From Rodentibacter sp. JRC1 (GTDB lineage Bacteria > Pseudomonadota > Gammaproteobacteria > Enterobacterales > Pasteurellaceae): a stretch of DNA of 64,000 nucleotides. Below, one piece after another: positions 1 through 8,978 of this stretch. Position 1 is the first letter of the stretch; each line of letters begins with the position of its first letter. The DNA lies in contig NZ_BPWA01000001.1 in the NCBI RefSeq assembly GCF_020521555.1, forward strand, positions 2,108,001-2,172,000, read 5' to 3'. A program made the position numbers and the translations under genes. The notes beneath the pieces are model-generated. The model searched no databases. It saw only the letters and a program-made list of their open reading frames with translations, and had not been told where the DNA came from.

Positions 1-305
1 CCGTAAAGCAAAATATCTAAATCTAAAGTGCGCTCTCCCCAACGCCGTAAACGTACTCTCCCTTGCTTATTTTCAATGCGTTGTAATTCATCCAATAATG
101 TTAATGGTGCAAGCTGTGTTTCAATTTTTGCTACGGCATTGACATAATCGGGCTGATCCTGCGGGCCGAGCGGTTTACTTTGGTAAAAAGAACTTACCGC
201 AATAAGATTGGTTTGTGCTAGGTTGTCGATAGCTTTTAACGCATTATTGAGTTGTTCAACAGGCGTATTCAAATTGCTGCCGAGGGCAATATATACTGTA
301 TTCAT
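1..305 (-). CDS. folK: FolK, HPPK, 3' end cut by window edge
   Basis: 2-amino-4-hydroxy-6-hydroxymethyldihydropteridine pyrophosphokinase, which transfers pyrophosphate from ATP to the pterin in folate synthesis. The reading frame starts at the ATG complementary to 303-305 (MNTVYIALGSNLNTP) and contains the family signature around RRWGERTLDLDILLYG before it leaves the window. Only about 101 residues of the usual ~160 are visible. It follows pcnB with 3 bp between the pcnB stop and this ATG, so the two are almost certainly co-transcribed, as in E. coli and H. influenzae. Confidence 0.93.
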   Translation of the reverse strand, partial: MNTVYIALGSNLNTPVEQLNNALKAIDNLAQTNLIAVSSFYQSKPLGPQDQPDYVNAVAKIETQLAPLTLLDELQRIENKQGRVRLRRWGERTLDLDILLY

Positions 306-308
306 ATC

Positions 309-1781
309 TTATGACTTCACGGATTTTGACTTACGGGGTTTGCGTGAACGAAAATATTTTTTCTTAGGCTTAGGATGTAAGCGTTGTTGTTCTTGCACAA
401 GTTGATCTCGTTGTTCGCCATTGCTGAATTGATATTCATGCCACCATTTTGCCAGTTCAACCGTCTCTCCGCCTTCGATTTCCGCACGCATTACCAATAA
501 ATCAAACGCTGCGCGGAATTTAGGATGTTCCATTACACGCACAGGGGCGGATCCGGTACGTTTTAAAAGTTGTAATTGCAAGAACCAAATATCCCGAATG
601 ACAGCTGTGTGGCGGCGTGGCGCAGCAAGCGCACGACAGAATAAATCTAACACTTCATTACCGGCAAGAGCATAAGCATCGTGATTATTTAACCCTCCTT
701 CATTTTTCAAAAGCTCCACTTTTTCACGTAACGGATACCAAAAAAAGGCGGCAAATAAAAATGCGGGATTAATGCGTAGTTTATCGGCAATACGTTCATC
801 TGTTGAGGTAAGTGCGGTTACGATCATACGCTCGGCAAAGCTGTCTTCTTTTTCAGTGAAATAGGATGAAAGAGAAGGAAAAAGTTGTTCAAATAAGCCG
901 TATTGACGTAATAAACGATAGGTTTTTACACCGTGGCCGGCTTGTAACAATTTTAGACTTTCATCAAATAAGCGTGCCGGAGGAACATTTTTCAGTAAAC
1001 ACGCTAATTTGCGAATAGGTTCTTCACTTGATTTTTCAAGAAACATATCCAGCTTCGCCATAAAGCGGATAGAACGTAGCATTCGTACGGGATCTTCTTG
1101 ATAACGGGTAATTGGATCACCGATCAAACGCAGTTTACCTGCTTTTAGATCTTCAATCCCGTGGAAATAATCACGCAAAGTATTATTTTGCGGATTGTAA
1201 TAAAGCGCATTTACGGTGAAATCACGGCGTTCGGCATCTTGCTCAATGTTACCGTACACATTATCACGGAGAAGCATACCTGCGTTACTTTGTTTGGCTT
1301 GATGTTCACCACGGGCATCGTCGTGATTTGCTCGAAAGGTCGCCACTTCAATAATATCGCGACCAAACATAATATGCGCCAAGCGAAATCTGCGCCCTAC
1401 CAAGCGACATTGACGTTGGAAAATACTTTGAATTTGTTCGGGGCGGGCGTTGGTCGCCACATCAAAATCTTTTGGGTGTTTACCCAGTAAAATATCGCGA
1501 ATACAGCCACCTACAATATAGGCTTCAAAACCTTGACGTTGTAATTTTTCCACTACACTGAGCGCATTACGGCTAAACATTCGCGGATGAATACCAAAGT
1601 GAGCGGCTTTAATACTTTTGTCATCACGAGGTGATTTATTGATTTTTTTATTTGCTCGAGACGTATTGTTTGAAGGCTCTATTCGTTCGAAATGCGATTT
1701 TATTTGGGCTGATTGTTTCGGTGCATTTTGTGATTGCGGTTTTTTCTTTTTGCCAAATAAATTTTTGATATAAGTAAAAAT
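309..1781 (-). CDS. pcnB: Poly(A) polymerase I, apparent ATT start
   Basis: Template-independent polyadenylation of RNA 3' ends, promoting decay. The nucleotidyltransferase core is clear (GGCIRDILLGKHPKDFDVATNA, with the catalytic DFD; then CRLVGRRFRLAHIMFG). The first ATG (1580) would begin only just before this core. The frame stays open 67 codons further to an ATT at 1779-1781, preceded by GGAG (1788-1791) at 6 nt spacing. It reads (M)FTYIKNLFGKKKKP, matching the MFT start of E. coli PcnB, which is known to use an AUU initiator. With this start the protein is 490 aa; E. coli PcnB is about 465. The C-terminus is basic (KPKKKYFRSRKPRK). Next gene downstream is folK. Confidence 0.88.
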   Translation of the reverse strand: MFTYIKNLFGKKKKPQSQNAPKQSAQIKSHFERIEPSNNTSRANKKINKSPRDDKSIKAAHFGIHPRMFSRNALSVVEKLQRQGFEAYIVGGCIRDILLGKHPKDFDVATNARPEQIQSIFQRQCRLVGRRFRLAHIMFGRDIIEVATFRANHDDARGEHQAKQSNAGMLLRDNVYGNIEQDAERRDFTVNALYYNPQNNTLRDYFHGIEDLKAGKLRLIGDPITRYQEDPVRMLRSIRFMAKLDMFLEKSSEEPIRKLACLLKNVPPARLFDESLKLLQAGHGVKTYRLLRQYGLFEQLFPSLSSYFTEKEDSFAERMIVTALTSTDERIADKLRINPAFLFAAFFWYPLREKVELLKNEGGLNNHDAYALAGNEVLDLFCRALAAPRRHTAVIRDIWFLQLQLLKRTGSAPVRVMEHPKFRAAFDLLVMRAEIEGGETVELAKWWHEYQFSNGEQRDQLVQEQQRLHPKPKKKYFRSRKPRKSKSVKS

Positions 1782-1791
1782 AATAAACTCC
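1779..1791 (-). promoter_or_regulatory. pcnB: RBS plus ATT start codon of pcnB
   Basis: On the minus strand GGAG (1791-1788), then TTTATT, then ATT (1781-1779) followed by codons for FTYIKNLF. No ATG, GTG or TTG lies in this frame near a Shine-Dalgarno sequence upstream of the ATG at 1580. The AUU start of E. coli pcnB is established; conservation here is inferred from the matching MFT and the spacing. Confidence 0.75.
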
Positions 1792-1872
1792 GTTTTTTAA
1801 TTTAATTTTCGTTTGAACCGTCATCGGTAGGGATGAGCTTTGTTCTCAATAAAGAAGCACATTGGAAATGCA

Positions 1873-1902
1873 AAAAGTGCGGTCAATTTTAACCGCACTT
1901 TC
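1873..1902 (-). terminator. dksA terminator made of paired uptake sequences
   Basis: Inverted repeat AAAGTGCGGT (1874-1883) and ACCGCACTTT (1892-1901), with a T tract on the minus strand just beyond it. It lies 20 bp past the dksA stop. Both arms are Haemophilus-type uptake sequences. Confidence 0.8.
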
Positions 1903-1921
1903 TCTTTTTTAACAGAATAAA

Positions 1922-2359
1922 TTAACCGGCGACTTGTTTTTCACGAATCTCCGCCAAGGTTTTACAATCAATACAAAGATCCGCCGTTGGACGGGCTTCT
2001 AAACGGCGAATGCCGATTTCTTCGCCACAAGAATCACAATACCCGAAATCATCGGTATCTAATTTTTTCAGTGTCGATTCAATTTTTTTCATCAGCTTAC
2101 GCTCACGATCACGATTGCGTAATTCTAAACTGAATTCCTCTTCCTGTGTCGCTCGATCTGCCGGATCAGGGAAGTTAGCCGCTTCATCACGCATATGCGC
2201 AACCGTACGGGACGCTTCTTCCACGATTTGTTCGTGCCAAGCCGTTAAGATTTTTTTGAAATGAAGAATTTGATCTTCATTCATATATTCTTCATCTTTT
2301 TTGGGTTGATATGGTTTTACGCCAGCGAGTTCTAATAAACTTAACGATGCTTTTGACAT
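1922..2359 (-). CDS. dksA: DksA, RNA polymerase secondary-channel regulator
   Basis: Works with ppGpp at RNA polymerase to repress rRNA promoters and activate amino-acid promoters. At 145 aa it has the family length. The coiled-coil tip carries the conserved DPADRA pair of aspartates, and the C-terminal zinc finger has CDSC and CIDC. The start [17 protein letters not shown] is typical. It is single, followed by a hairpin at 1873-1902, and lies upstream of pcnB-folK in the same order as in other gammaproteobacteria. Confidence 0.98.
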   Translation of the reverse strand: MSKASLSLLELAGVKPYQPKKDEEYMNEDQILHFKKILTAWHEQIVEEASRTVAHMRDEAANFPDPADRATQEEEFSLELRNRDRERKLMKKIESTLKKLDTDDFGYCDSCGEEIGIRRLEARPTADLCIDCKTLAEIREKQVAG

Positions 2360-2514
2360 ACCTCACTCCTAATACAAACAGAATTTAAGCGTGGTGTTCA
2401 CGACTTCCTGCTATTGTTGTCATATTTGGTTCTAAGAACCCCGATTTTTAAGGGCGATATAAATAACAGAACTTTATTGTTTTAGCAAATAGAATTTCGC
2501 CCGCTAAATTTGAA

Positions 2515-2536
2515 TTTGTCGATCAAGATCGCAAAA
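2515..2536 (+). promoter_or_regulatory. CRP-S-like competence site upstream of comEC
   Basis: The segment contains GATCAAGATCGCAAAA. The right half GATCGCAAAA matches the CRP-S half-site exactly; the left half TTTGTCGATC differs from its mirror at two positions. The centre is about 84 bp before the comEC ATG. In H. influenzae rec2 belongs to the Sxy/CRP competence regulon, so the site is expected; function here is inferred. Confidence 0.6.
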
Positions 2537-2609
2537 TCAATGAAGGATGATTGCTTATTGATTAAAAAATACATAGCGTGTTAGCAGTTTATCTACGGAT
2601 TTTTGCCTT

Positions 2610-4997
2610 ATGCCGTTTAATGTATTTACGTTAGCAATCAGCATTATTTTTGCTTCGCTATCATTGATGTTTTTGCCGGATTTTATGTTAATCGGCTGGA
2701 AACAAATGCTGTTCTGTCATTTAGCGTTCGTTCTGACCGCCGTTTTTTTCTATTGGTTCAAAAAAATATTTGCTTTTCGTTTTTTTATCTATCTAAATAT
2801 CGCGCTTTTAGCCTTGGGTTACGCTCATTCTTTTGCCCTTGATTTATTGCGACAGGCCGATGAAATCTCCGTTCAAAAACAACCGTTGATTTTTACTATT
2901 GAAGAAGTATTACATCAGCAAGCGTATCAAACGGTCATTGTTCGCACGGTACTAAAAGAAAGGCTGGGTGAACAGCGTATTTTTCTTAACTGGAAAGCAA
3001 AGGAACGTCCTTTTTTAGGGGAAACCTGGCAAGGCGAAGTTCTTCTTCGTCCGCTTTCCGGAAGATTGAATTTCGGTGGGTTTGATCGTCAGAAATGGTA
3101 TTTTTCCGAAAGGATTATTGCGACAGGAACGGTAAAAAGTGCGGTCAAAATCAAGAGTGATTTTTCATTACGGGAGAAAATATTACAAAAAGCATTGCAA
3201 CAAACTGAAGGTCTTTCTTTACAAGGTCTATTAATTGCCTTAGCTTTTGGCGAACGGGCATGGCTTGATAAATCAACACAGAGAATTTATCAGCAAACCA
3301 ATACTGCACATTTAATTGCTATTTCGGGGCTACATATCGGTTTGGCAATGGGGATTGGTTTTTTTCTGATTCGCTTAATGCAATTTTTTCTTCCAACCCG
3401 TTTTATTCATCCGTTTTTTCCCTTGTTCTTTGGGGCGATTTTAGCGTTGTTTTACGCTTACCTTGCAGGATTCGCTCTTCCTACTTTTCGTGCAATTTCT
3501 GCCTTGCTCTTTATCTCTTGCATACAAATGGCTAGGCGATATTATTCTGCTTTTCAACTTTTTATTTTAGTGGTGGCATTTCTTTTATTATGGGATCCGC
3601 TTATGCCGCTTTCCATCAGTTTTTGGCTTTCTGTAGGTGCTGTGTGCTGTTTAATCCTATGGTATCGTTATGTGCCGTTTTCACTTTTTCAATGGCGTCA
3701 TCAGCCTTTCTCTCAAAAAGTGCGGTGGATAATGCGTTTGTTTCATTTGCAGTTTGGTTTGTTACTGTTGTTCACACCGTTACAGCTTTTCTTTTTTAAC
3801 GGTATTGCATTAAGTGGTTTTTTCGTTAATTTAATTGCCGTACCTTTTTATAGTTTTTTCCTTGTGCCTTTGATTCTATTTGCCATATTGACTAAAGGAG
3901 CGTGGTCCTCTTGGAGATTGGCTAATGAATTGGCAGAAGGAATAACACAAATTATCGCTTCCTTTCAAGGAAATTGGTTCACGGTATCATTTAATTTATC
4001 GCTTGTTTTGACCGCACTTTGTAGTTTGATTTTTCTCTTGATCATTTATGGAATTTATCGGGAAAAACGGGTAACGCAACAAAATTGGAAAATAAAACCG
4101 GCAAGATTTTTCACATTAAGTACGAGCAAATCATCTCCGCAGATTGAGTTTAAACAAATGATCGGTGTTTCGGTAAGTATTGCGGTTTTATGTTTATTGA
4201 TTGGGGCGTATCGGCAGTATCAAAAATCGCTTTGGCAGCTTGATACGTTAGATGTAGGGCAGGGCTTGGCAACGTTAATCGTAAAAGAGGGTAGAGGCAT
4301 TTTGTATGATACCGGTGCGGCGTGGCAAGGCGGTTCAATGGCTGAATTGGAAATATTGCCTTATTTGCAACGTGAAGGAATTGAGTTGGATAAATTGATT
4401 TTAAGTCACGATGATAATGATCATTCCGGTGGTGCGAGAGCAATTTTAAATGCTTATCCTCATTTGGTGTTGATGAGTTCATCGAAAAAAAATTACGGTG
4501 AAACTTACCGCACTTCCTGTATTATAGGAAACAACTGGCAATGGCAGGGGATTTCATTTCGTGTGCTTTCTCCTGAAAAATCAGTCGCTCGAGCAGATAA
4601 TTCAGACTCTTGCGTGATTTTGATTGATGATGGGAAGCATCGTATTTTGCTAACCGGTGATGCTGAAATGAAAAACGAACAAATTTTTGCCCGCACTTTG
4701 GGCAAACTTGATGTATTGCAAGTAGGACACCACGGGAGTAAAACTTCTACGGGAGAATTTTTAGTTGCCCGAACCAAACCGGATATTTCGATTATTTCCA
4801 GCGGTCGTTGGAATCCTTGGAAATTCCCTCATTCTTCGGTAACGGAGCGTTTAACGCACTATAAAAGTACGGTAGAAAATACGGCGCTTTCAGGGCAGAT
4901 TCGGGTCGGGTTTTATCAAAATAAGATAACAATCACAGCCGCCAGAGACGCTTTTTCGCCTTGGTATGCGCGAGTGATTGGATTATCAAAGGAATAA
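2610..4997 (+). CDS. comEC: ComEC/Rec2 DNA uptake channel
   Basis: Inner-membrane channel that moves one strand of incoming DNA into the cytoplasm during transformation. It has 795 aa. Hydrophobic segments from residue 1 to ~75 are followed by a soluble OB-like region (~85-180), the multi-spanning Competence domain (~215-490, with TAHLIAISGLHIGLAMGIG), and a C-terminal metallo-beta-lactamase-like domain with DVGQG and the HDDNDHSGG metal motif near residue 600. The reading frame is intact, which argues for natural competence. It carries several AAGTGCGGT uptake words and is followed by msbA, as in H. influenzae (rec2-msbA). A CRP-S-like site lies upstream. Confidence 0.95.
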   Translation: MPFNVFTLAISIIFASLSLMFLPDFMLIGWKQMLFCHLAFVLTAVFFYWFKKIFAFRFFIYLNIALLALGYAHSFALDLLRQADEISVQKQPLIFTIEEVLHQQAYQTVIVRTVLKERLGEQRIFLNWKAKERPFLGETWQGEVLLRPLSGRLNFGGFDRQKWYFSERIIATGTVKSAVKIKSDFSLREKILQKALQQTEGLSLQGLLIALAFGERAWLDKSTQRIYQQTNTAHLIAISGLHIGLAMGIGFFLIRLMQFFLPTRFIHPFFPLFFGAILALFYAYLAGFALPTFRAISALLFISCIQMARRYYSAFQLFILVVAFLLLWDPLMPLSISFWLSVGAVCCLILWYRYVPFSLFQWRHQPFSQKVRWIMRLFHLQFGLLLLFTPLQLFFFNGIALSGFFVNLIAVPFYSFFLVPLILFAILTKGAWSSWRLANELAEGITQIIASFQGNWFTVSFNLSLVLTALCSLIFLLIIYGIYREKRVTQQNWKIKPARFFTLSTSKSSPQIEFKQMIGVSVSIAVLCLLIGAYRQYQKSLWQLDTLDVGQGLATLIVKEGRGILYDTGAAWQGGSMAELEILPYLQREGIELDKLILSHDDNDHSGGARAILNAYPHLVLMSSSKKNYGETYRTSCIIGNNWQWQGISFRVLSPEKSVARADNSDSCVILIDDGKHRILLTGDAEMKNEQIFARTLGKLDVLQVGHHGSKTSTGEFLVARTKPDISIISSGRWNPWKFPHSSVTERLTHYKSTVENTALSGQIRVGFYQNKITITAARDAFSPWYARVIGLSKE

Positions 4998-5040
4998 AAG
5001 GTACAATGCCGCCGAAAATTTTTTATAGAAGATAACGGAT

Positions 5041-6804
5041 ATGCAAAATCAAGAGATGCAAGATAAAGACTTTTCTACAATGCAAACTTTTAAGCGTTTG
5101 TGGCCGATGATTAAACCCTTTAAAGCAGGATTAGTGGTTGCGGCTATCGCTTTAGTGCTGAATGCTTTAGCCGATTCGGGGTTGATTTATTTATTGAAAC
5201 CCCTACTTGACGATGGGTTTGGCAAAACCAATCATTCTTTTTTAAAAATGATGGCGTTTGTTGTTGTAGGTATGATTTTCTTGCGCGGTGTAAGTAGTTT
5301 TATCTCTAACTATTGCTTAGCGTGGGTATCGGGTAAAGTGGTGATGACAATGCGTCGTCGTTTGTTCAAACATTTAATGTTTATGCCCGTGAGTTTTTTT
5401 GATCGCAACCCTTCAGGAAAATTGCTTTCCCGAATTACCTATGATTCCGAGATGATCGCTAATTCCTCTTCCAATTCCCTTGTGACTATTGTGCGCGAAG
5501 GTGCATATATCATCTCTTTGCTGGCAGTGATGTTTTATACAAGTTGGGAATTGACCTTGGTACTTTTTGTTATCGGTCCTATCATTGCGATTTTAATTCG
5601 TTTAGTCTCGAAAATTTTTCGTAGATTGAGTAAAAATATGCAGGATTCAATGGGAGAACTCACTTCCACCACGGAACAAATGCTGAAAGGACATAAAGTG
5701 GTGCTTTCTTTTGGCGGGCAATATGTGGAAGAAGCGCGTTTCAACCTTGTCAGCAACGATATGCGCCGGAAAGGTATGAAAATGGTTACGGCAGATGCTA
5801 TCTCTGATCCGGTGGTACAAATTATCGCTTCTCTTGCTTTAGCAGCGGTGCTTTATTTAGCCACTACGCCACTTATTGCCGATGATCACCTCAGTGCGGG
5901 TTCGTTTACCGTCGTATTTTCCTCTATGCTTGCGATGATGCGTCCGCTTAAATCTTTAACGAATGTAAATTCACAATTTCAACGAGGAATGGCGGCTTGC
6001 CAAACCTTGTTTTCGATTTTGGATTTAGAAGTGGAAAAAGATACCGGCACGTATAAAGCGAAACCGGCAAAAGGGGAGCTTGAGTTTAAAAATGTAAGTT
6101 TTGCATATCAAGGCAAAGACGGGCTTGCATTAAATAATATTTCGTTCAGTATCCCGGCGGGAAAAACCATTGCGTTGGTAGGTCGTTCCGGCTCCGGAAA
6201 ATCCACCATCGCTAATCTTGTTACCCGTTTCTACGATATTGAACAGGGTGAAATTTTACTTGATGGCGTGAACATTCAGGATTATCGCTTATCGAATTTA
6301 CGTGAAAATTGTGCCTTAGTATCGCAGCAAGTGCATTTATTTAATGATACTATTGCCAATAACATTGCTTATGCCGCAGGCGATAAATATACACGTGAAG
6401 AAATCATTGCAGCGGCAAAAGCCGCTTATGCCTTAGAGTTTATCGAGAAACTACCGGAAGGTTTCGATACGGTAATCGGCGAAAACGGTGCGAGTCTTTC
6501 CGGCGGTCAACGCCAACGTTTAGCCATTGCTCGTGCTTTATTACGCAACTCTCCGGTATTGATTTTAGATGAAGCGACCTCTGCGCTTGATACGGAATCC
6601 GAACGAGCCATTCAAGCGGCACTTGAAGAACTGAAAAAAGATCGCACCGTTCTGGTTATCGCTCATCGCCTATCCACGATTGAAAATGCCGATGAAATTT
6701 TAGTGATCGATCACGGCGAAATTCGCGAACGTGGCAATCATCAGGCATTGCTTGAACAAAACGGCGCATACAAACAGTTGTATAGTATGCAGTTTAATAG
6801 TTAA
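5041..6804 (+). CDS. msbA: MsbA lipid A export ABC transporter
   Basis: Flips lipid A-core from the inner to the outer leaflet of the cytoplasmic membrane. A 587-aa half-transporter: N-terminal six-helix membrane domain (about residues 20-320) and an ATPase domain with Walker [10 protein letters not shown] near 380, signature [16 protein letters not shown] near 485 and Walker [14 protein letters not shown]. coli MsbA begins MHNDKDLSTWQTF; here [12 protein letters not shown] begins five residues into the frame, so the true start may be 5056. It stands in the comEC-msbA-lpxK-ycaR-kdsB run, joining lipid A phosphorylation and export. Confidence 0.97.
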   Translation: MQNQEMQDKDFSTMQTFKRLWPMIKPFKAGLVVAAIALVLNALADSGLIYLLKPLLDDGFGKTNHSFLKMMAFVVVGMIFLRGVSSFISNYCLAWVSGKVVMTMRRRLFKHLMFMPVSFFDRNPSGKLLSRITYDSEMIANSSSNSLVTIVREGAYIISLLAVMFYTSWELTLVLFVIGPIIAILIRLVSKIFRRLSKNMQDSMGELTSTTEQMLKGHKVVLSFGGQYVEEARFNLVSNDMRRKGMKMVTADAISDPVVQIIASLALAAVLYLATTPLIADDHLSAGSFTVVFSSMLAMMRPLKSLTNVNSQFQRGMAACQTLFSILDLEVEKDTGTYKAKPAKGELEFKNVSFAYQGKDGLALNNISFSIPAGKTIALVGRSGSGKSTIANLVTRFYDIEQGEILLDGVNIQDYRLSNLRENCALVSQQVHLFNDTIANNIAYAAGDKYTREEIIAAAKAAYALEFIEKLPEGFDTVIGENGASLSGGQRQRLAIARALLRNSPVLILDEATSALDTESERAIQAALEELKKDRTVLVIAHRLSTIENADEILVIDHGEIRERGNHQALLEQNGAYKQLYSMQFNS

Positions 6805-6852
6805 GTGCGAGTTGAAAACTTACGTTATTGTGTTGCATTTGTACAAAATATA

Positions 6853-6925
6853 GGGTGCGTTAGGCAAAGCCGTAACGCACCGTTAAAATCCATCAACATT
6901 TACGGTGCGTTACGCCTACGGCCAA
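6853..6925. repeat. GGTGCGTTA palindromic intergenic repeat
   Basis: A hairpin at 6854-6881 (GGTGCGTTAGGC, AAA loop, GCCGTAACGCACC) is followed by a partial second copy, GGTGCGTTACGCCTACGGCC, at about 6904-6923. Such units resemble dispersed REP-like elements. It fills most of the 175 bp between msbA and lpxK and may act as a transcript-stabilising or terminating hairpin; that role is inferred. Confidence 0.6.
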
Positions 6926-6979
6926 CACAGCCTACTTCAATAAATATTATTTTATCCGCACTTTTAGAAAGGATTGTCT

Positions 6980-7969
6980 ATGCCATTTTGGTACTCCCGT
7001 TCTAAACTCGCTTGGCTGCTTTTGCCATTTTCTTTGCTTTTTTGGCTTATCAGCCAAATTCGCCGTGCTTTGTTTTCACTAGGTATAAAACCTGCTTATC
7101 GCGCGCCGAAACCAGTTGTTATCGTCGGCAATTTATCCGTAGGAGGGAACGGCAAAACGCCGGTGGTGGTGTGGCTTGTTGAGGAACTCAAAAAACGCGG
7201 ATTGCGTGCCGGTGTTATTTCCCGTGGTTATGGCAGCCGCTCAAAAATTTATCCGCTGCTTGTAACGGAAAACACTTCTCCTATTGAAGGTGGCGATGAA
7301 CCCGTTCTTATTGCAAAACGCACTTCCGTGCCGGTTGTGATTTCACCGAACCGTCGACAGGCTATCGAACTACTCTTGAAACAAGGAGAGTGCGACATCA
7401 TTATTTCTGACGATGGTCTACAACATTATCAATTACAACGGGATCTTGAAATTGTGGTGATGGATGCCGAACGTGCCCTTGGTAACGGTTTTGTACTGCC
7501 CGCCGGCCCTTTACGAGAATTGCCGAGTCGATTAAAAAGTGTTGATTTTGTTATTACGAATGGAGGCAAAAATCAGTATTCTGATGTGGTGATGACGCTA
7601 ATTCCACATTATGCCGTAAATTTAAGAAGCAAGGAAAAACGTCCGCTAAATGAATTTTCATTCGGTTCAGCCATTGCCGGTATTGGTCACCCGCAACGTT
7701 TTTTTACTATGCTGGAAAAACAAGGTATCGTATTAAATCACACCCAAGCATTTCAAGATCATCAACATTTTGAAGCGGCACAATTAGAAAAACTTGCCCG
7801 AAACCAACCGCTCTTTATGACGGAAAAAGATGCCGTGAAATGCGAAACTTTCGCCCAAGAAAACTGGTGGTATGTACCGGTAGAGGCAGACATTGTCGAA
7901 GCCGAAAAACACAATGAAAAACTACCGCACTTTTGGGCAAAAATTGAGAAATTAGTTGGGCGATATTGA
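6980..7969 (+). CDS. lpxK: Tetraacyldisaccharide 4'-kinase LpxK
   Basis: Phosphorylates the 4' position of the lipid A precursor at the inner membrane. The P-loop reads [14 protein letters not shown], and DDGLQHY follows, both typical of the family. An N-terminal hydrophobic stretch ([15 protein letters not shown]) anchors it. The ATG at 6980 has AAAGGA six bases upstream and is preferred over the in-frame TTG at 6974; this gives 329 aa, the usual length. The stop at 7967-7969 is one base from the ycaR ATG, so the two are co-translated. Confidence 0.96.
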   Translation: MPFWYSRSKLAWLLLPFSLLFWLISQIRRALFSLGIKPAYRAPKPVVIVGNLSVGGNGKTPVVVWLVEELKKRGLRAGVISRGYGSRSKIYPLLVTENTSPIEGGDEPVLIAKRTSVPVVISPNRRQAIELLLKQGECDIIISDDGLQHYQLQRDLEIVVMDAERALGNGFVLPAGPLRELPSRLKSVDFVITNGGKNQYSDVVMTLIPHYAVNLRSKEKRPLNEFSFGSAIAGIGHPQRFFTMLEKQGIVLNHTQAFQDHQHFEAAQLEKLARNQPLFMTEKDAVKCETFAQENWWYVPVEADIVEAEKHNEKLPHFWAKIEKLVGRY

Positions 7970-7970
7970 T

Positions 7971-8153
7971 ATGTTTGAACGATTAAATCCGAAATTACTT
8001 GAAGTGATTGCTTGCCCGCGTTGTTTAGGGCTTTTGCAATATGATGCGGAAAATCAACGGTTGATTTGTCGTTATGAGCATATAGCCTATCCCATTGAAA
8101 ACGGTGTACCTGTCTTGGTGGCGGAAAAAGCCGTAATAATAAGAGAAAATTAA
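7971..8153 (+). CDS. ycaR: UPF0434/YcaR small zinc-ribbon-like protein
   Basis: A 60-aa protein of the Trm112/UPF0434 type, with one CPRC pair (IACPRCLGLL), a lone second-half cysteine (LICRY) and the PIENGVPVL motif. E. coli YcaR sits at the same place between lpxK and kdsB. The ATG at 7971 is chosen because MFERLNPKLLEVIACP aligns with the family start; an upstream in-frame TTG (7956) would overlap lpxK. Molecular function is not established; related Trm112 proteins activate methyltransferases. Confidence 0.9.
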   Translation: MFERLNPKLLEVIACPRCLGLLQYDAENQRLICRYEHIAYPIENGVPVLVAEKAVIIREN

Positions 8154-8212
8154 ACTCTCGGCGTGTTTTGCGCTGAAATTTAATTCACTATATCGTTAAG
8201 AAGGAATATTTT

Positions 8213-8977
8213 ATGTCATTCACCGTTATCATTCCTGCCCGCTTCGCTTCATCACGTTTGCCGGGTAAACCGCTTGCCGATATTGCCGGTAAACCGATGA
8301 TTCAACACGTTTTTGAAAAAGCACAACAATCCGGTGCAAGCCGTGTGATTATCGCCACAGATAACGGAAAAGTGGCTCAAACGGCGGAACATTTTGGGGC
8401 GGAAGTTTGTATGACTTCGGAACATCACAATTCAGGCACGGAACGTTTAGCCGAAGTCGTGAAAAAACTGGCGATTGCCGATGATGAAATTATCGTCAAC
8501 ATTCAAGGCGATGAACCTCTTGTCCCACCGATAATCGTGACTCAAGTGGCGGAAAATCTGGCGAAATTTAATGTGAATATGGCAACACTTGCGGTAAAAA
8601 TTCGTGAACCTGAAGAATTGTTTAACCCGAATGCAGTGAAAGTACTTACCGATAAAGACGGCTATGTATTGTATTTCTCTCGTTCCGTGATTCCTTACGA
8701 TCGTGATCAATTTATGACATTGCAAGAAGTGGCAAAAGCAAAATTAGCGGATGCCTATTTGCGTCATATCGGCATCTATGCTTATCGTGCGGGCTTTATT
8801 AAACAATATGTACAATGGGAACCGACCCTGTTAGAAAATCTAGAAAAACTGGAACAATTACGTGTTCTATGGAACGGGGAACGTATTCACGTGGAATTGG
8901 CAAAAGCCGTGCCGGCAGTGGGCGTGGATACAGCGGAAGATTTAGAAAAAGTACGGTCGATTTTGGCTGTGAATTAA
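8213..8977 (+). CDS. kdsB: CMP-KDO synthetase KdsB
   Basis: Activates KDO with CTP (3-deoxy-manno-octulosonate cytidylyltransferase), supplying the KDO transferase that builds the lipopolysaccharide inner core. At 254 aa it has the family length. The N-terminal nucleotide-binding motif [15 protein letters not shown] is clear, as are NIQGDEP and [14 protein letters not shown] precedes the ATG. It closes the lipid A/KDO cluster, and uvrC starts one base after its stop. Confidence 0.98.
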   Translation: MSFTVIIPARFASSRLPGKPLADIAGKPMIQHVFEKAQQSGASRVIIATDNGKVAQTAEHFGAEVCMTSEHHNSGTERLAEVVKKLAIADDEIIVNIQGDEPLVPPIIVTQVAENLAKFNVNMATLAVKIREPEELFNPNAVKVLTDKDGYVLYFSRSVIPYDRDQFMTLQEVAKAKLADAYLRHIGIYAYRAGFIKQYVQWEPTLLENLEKLEQLRVLWNGERIHVELAKAVPAVGVDTAEDLEKVRSILAVN

Positions 8978-8978
8978 T

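Noticed and set aside
208..405. Plus-strand 65-aa frame over folK/pcnB
   Set aside because: It lies opposite the folK start and the pcnB 3' end; no RBS or family motif.
4150..4777. Minus-strand frames inside comEC
   Set aside because: They overlap the conserved metallo-beta-lactamase domain of comEC and have no family features.
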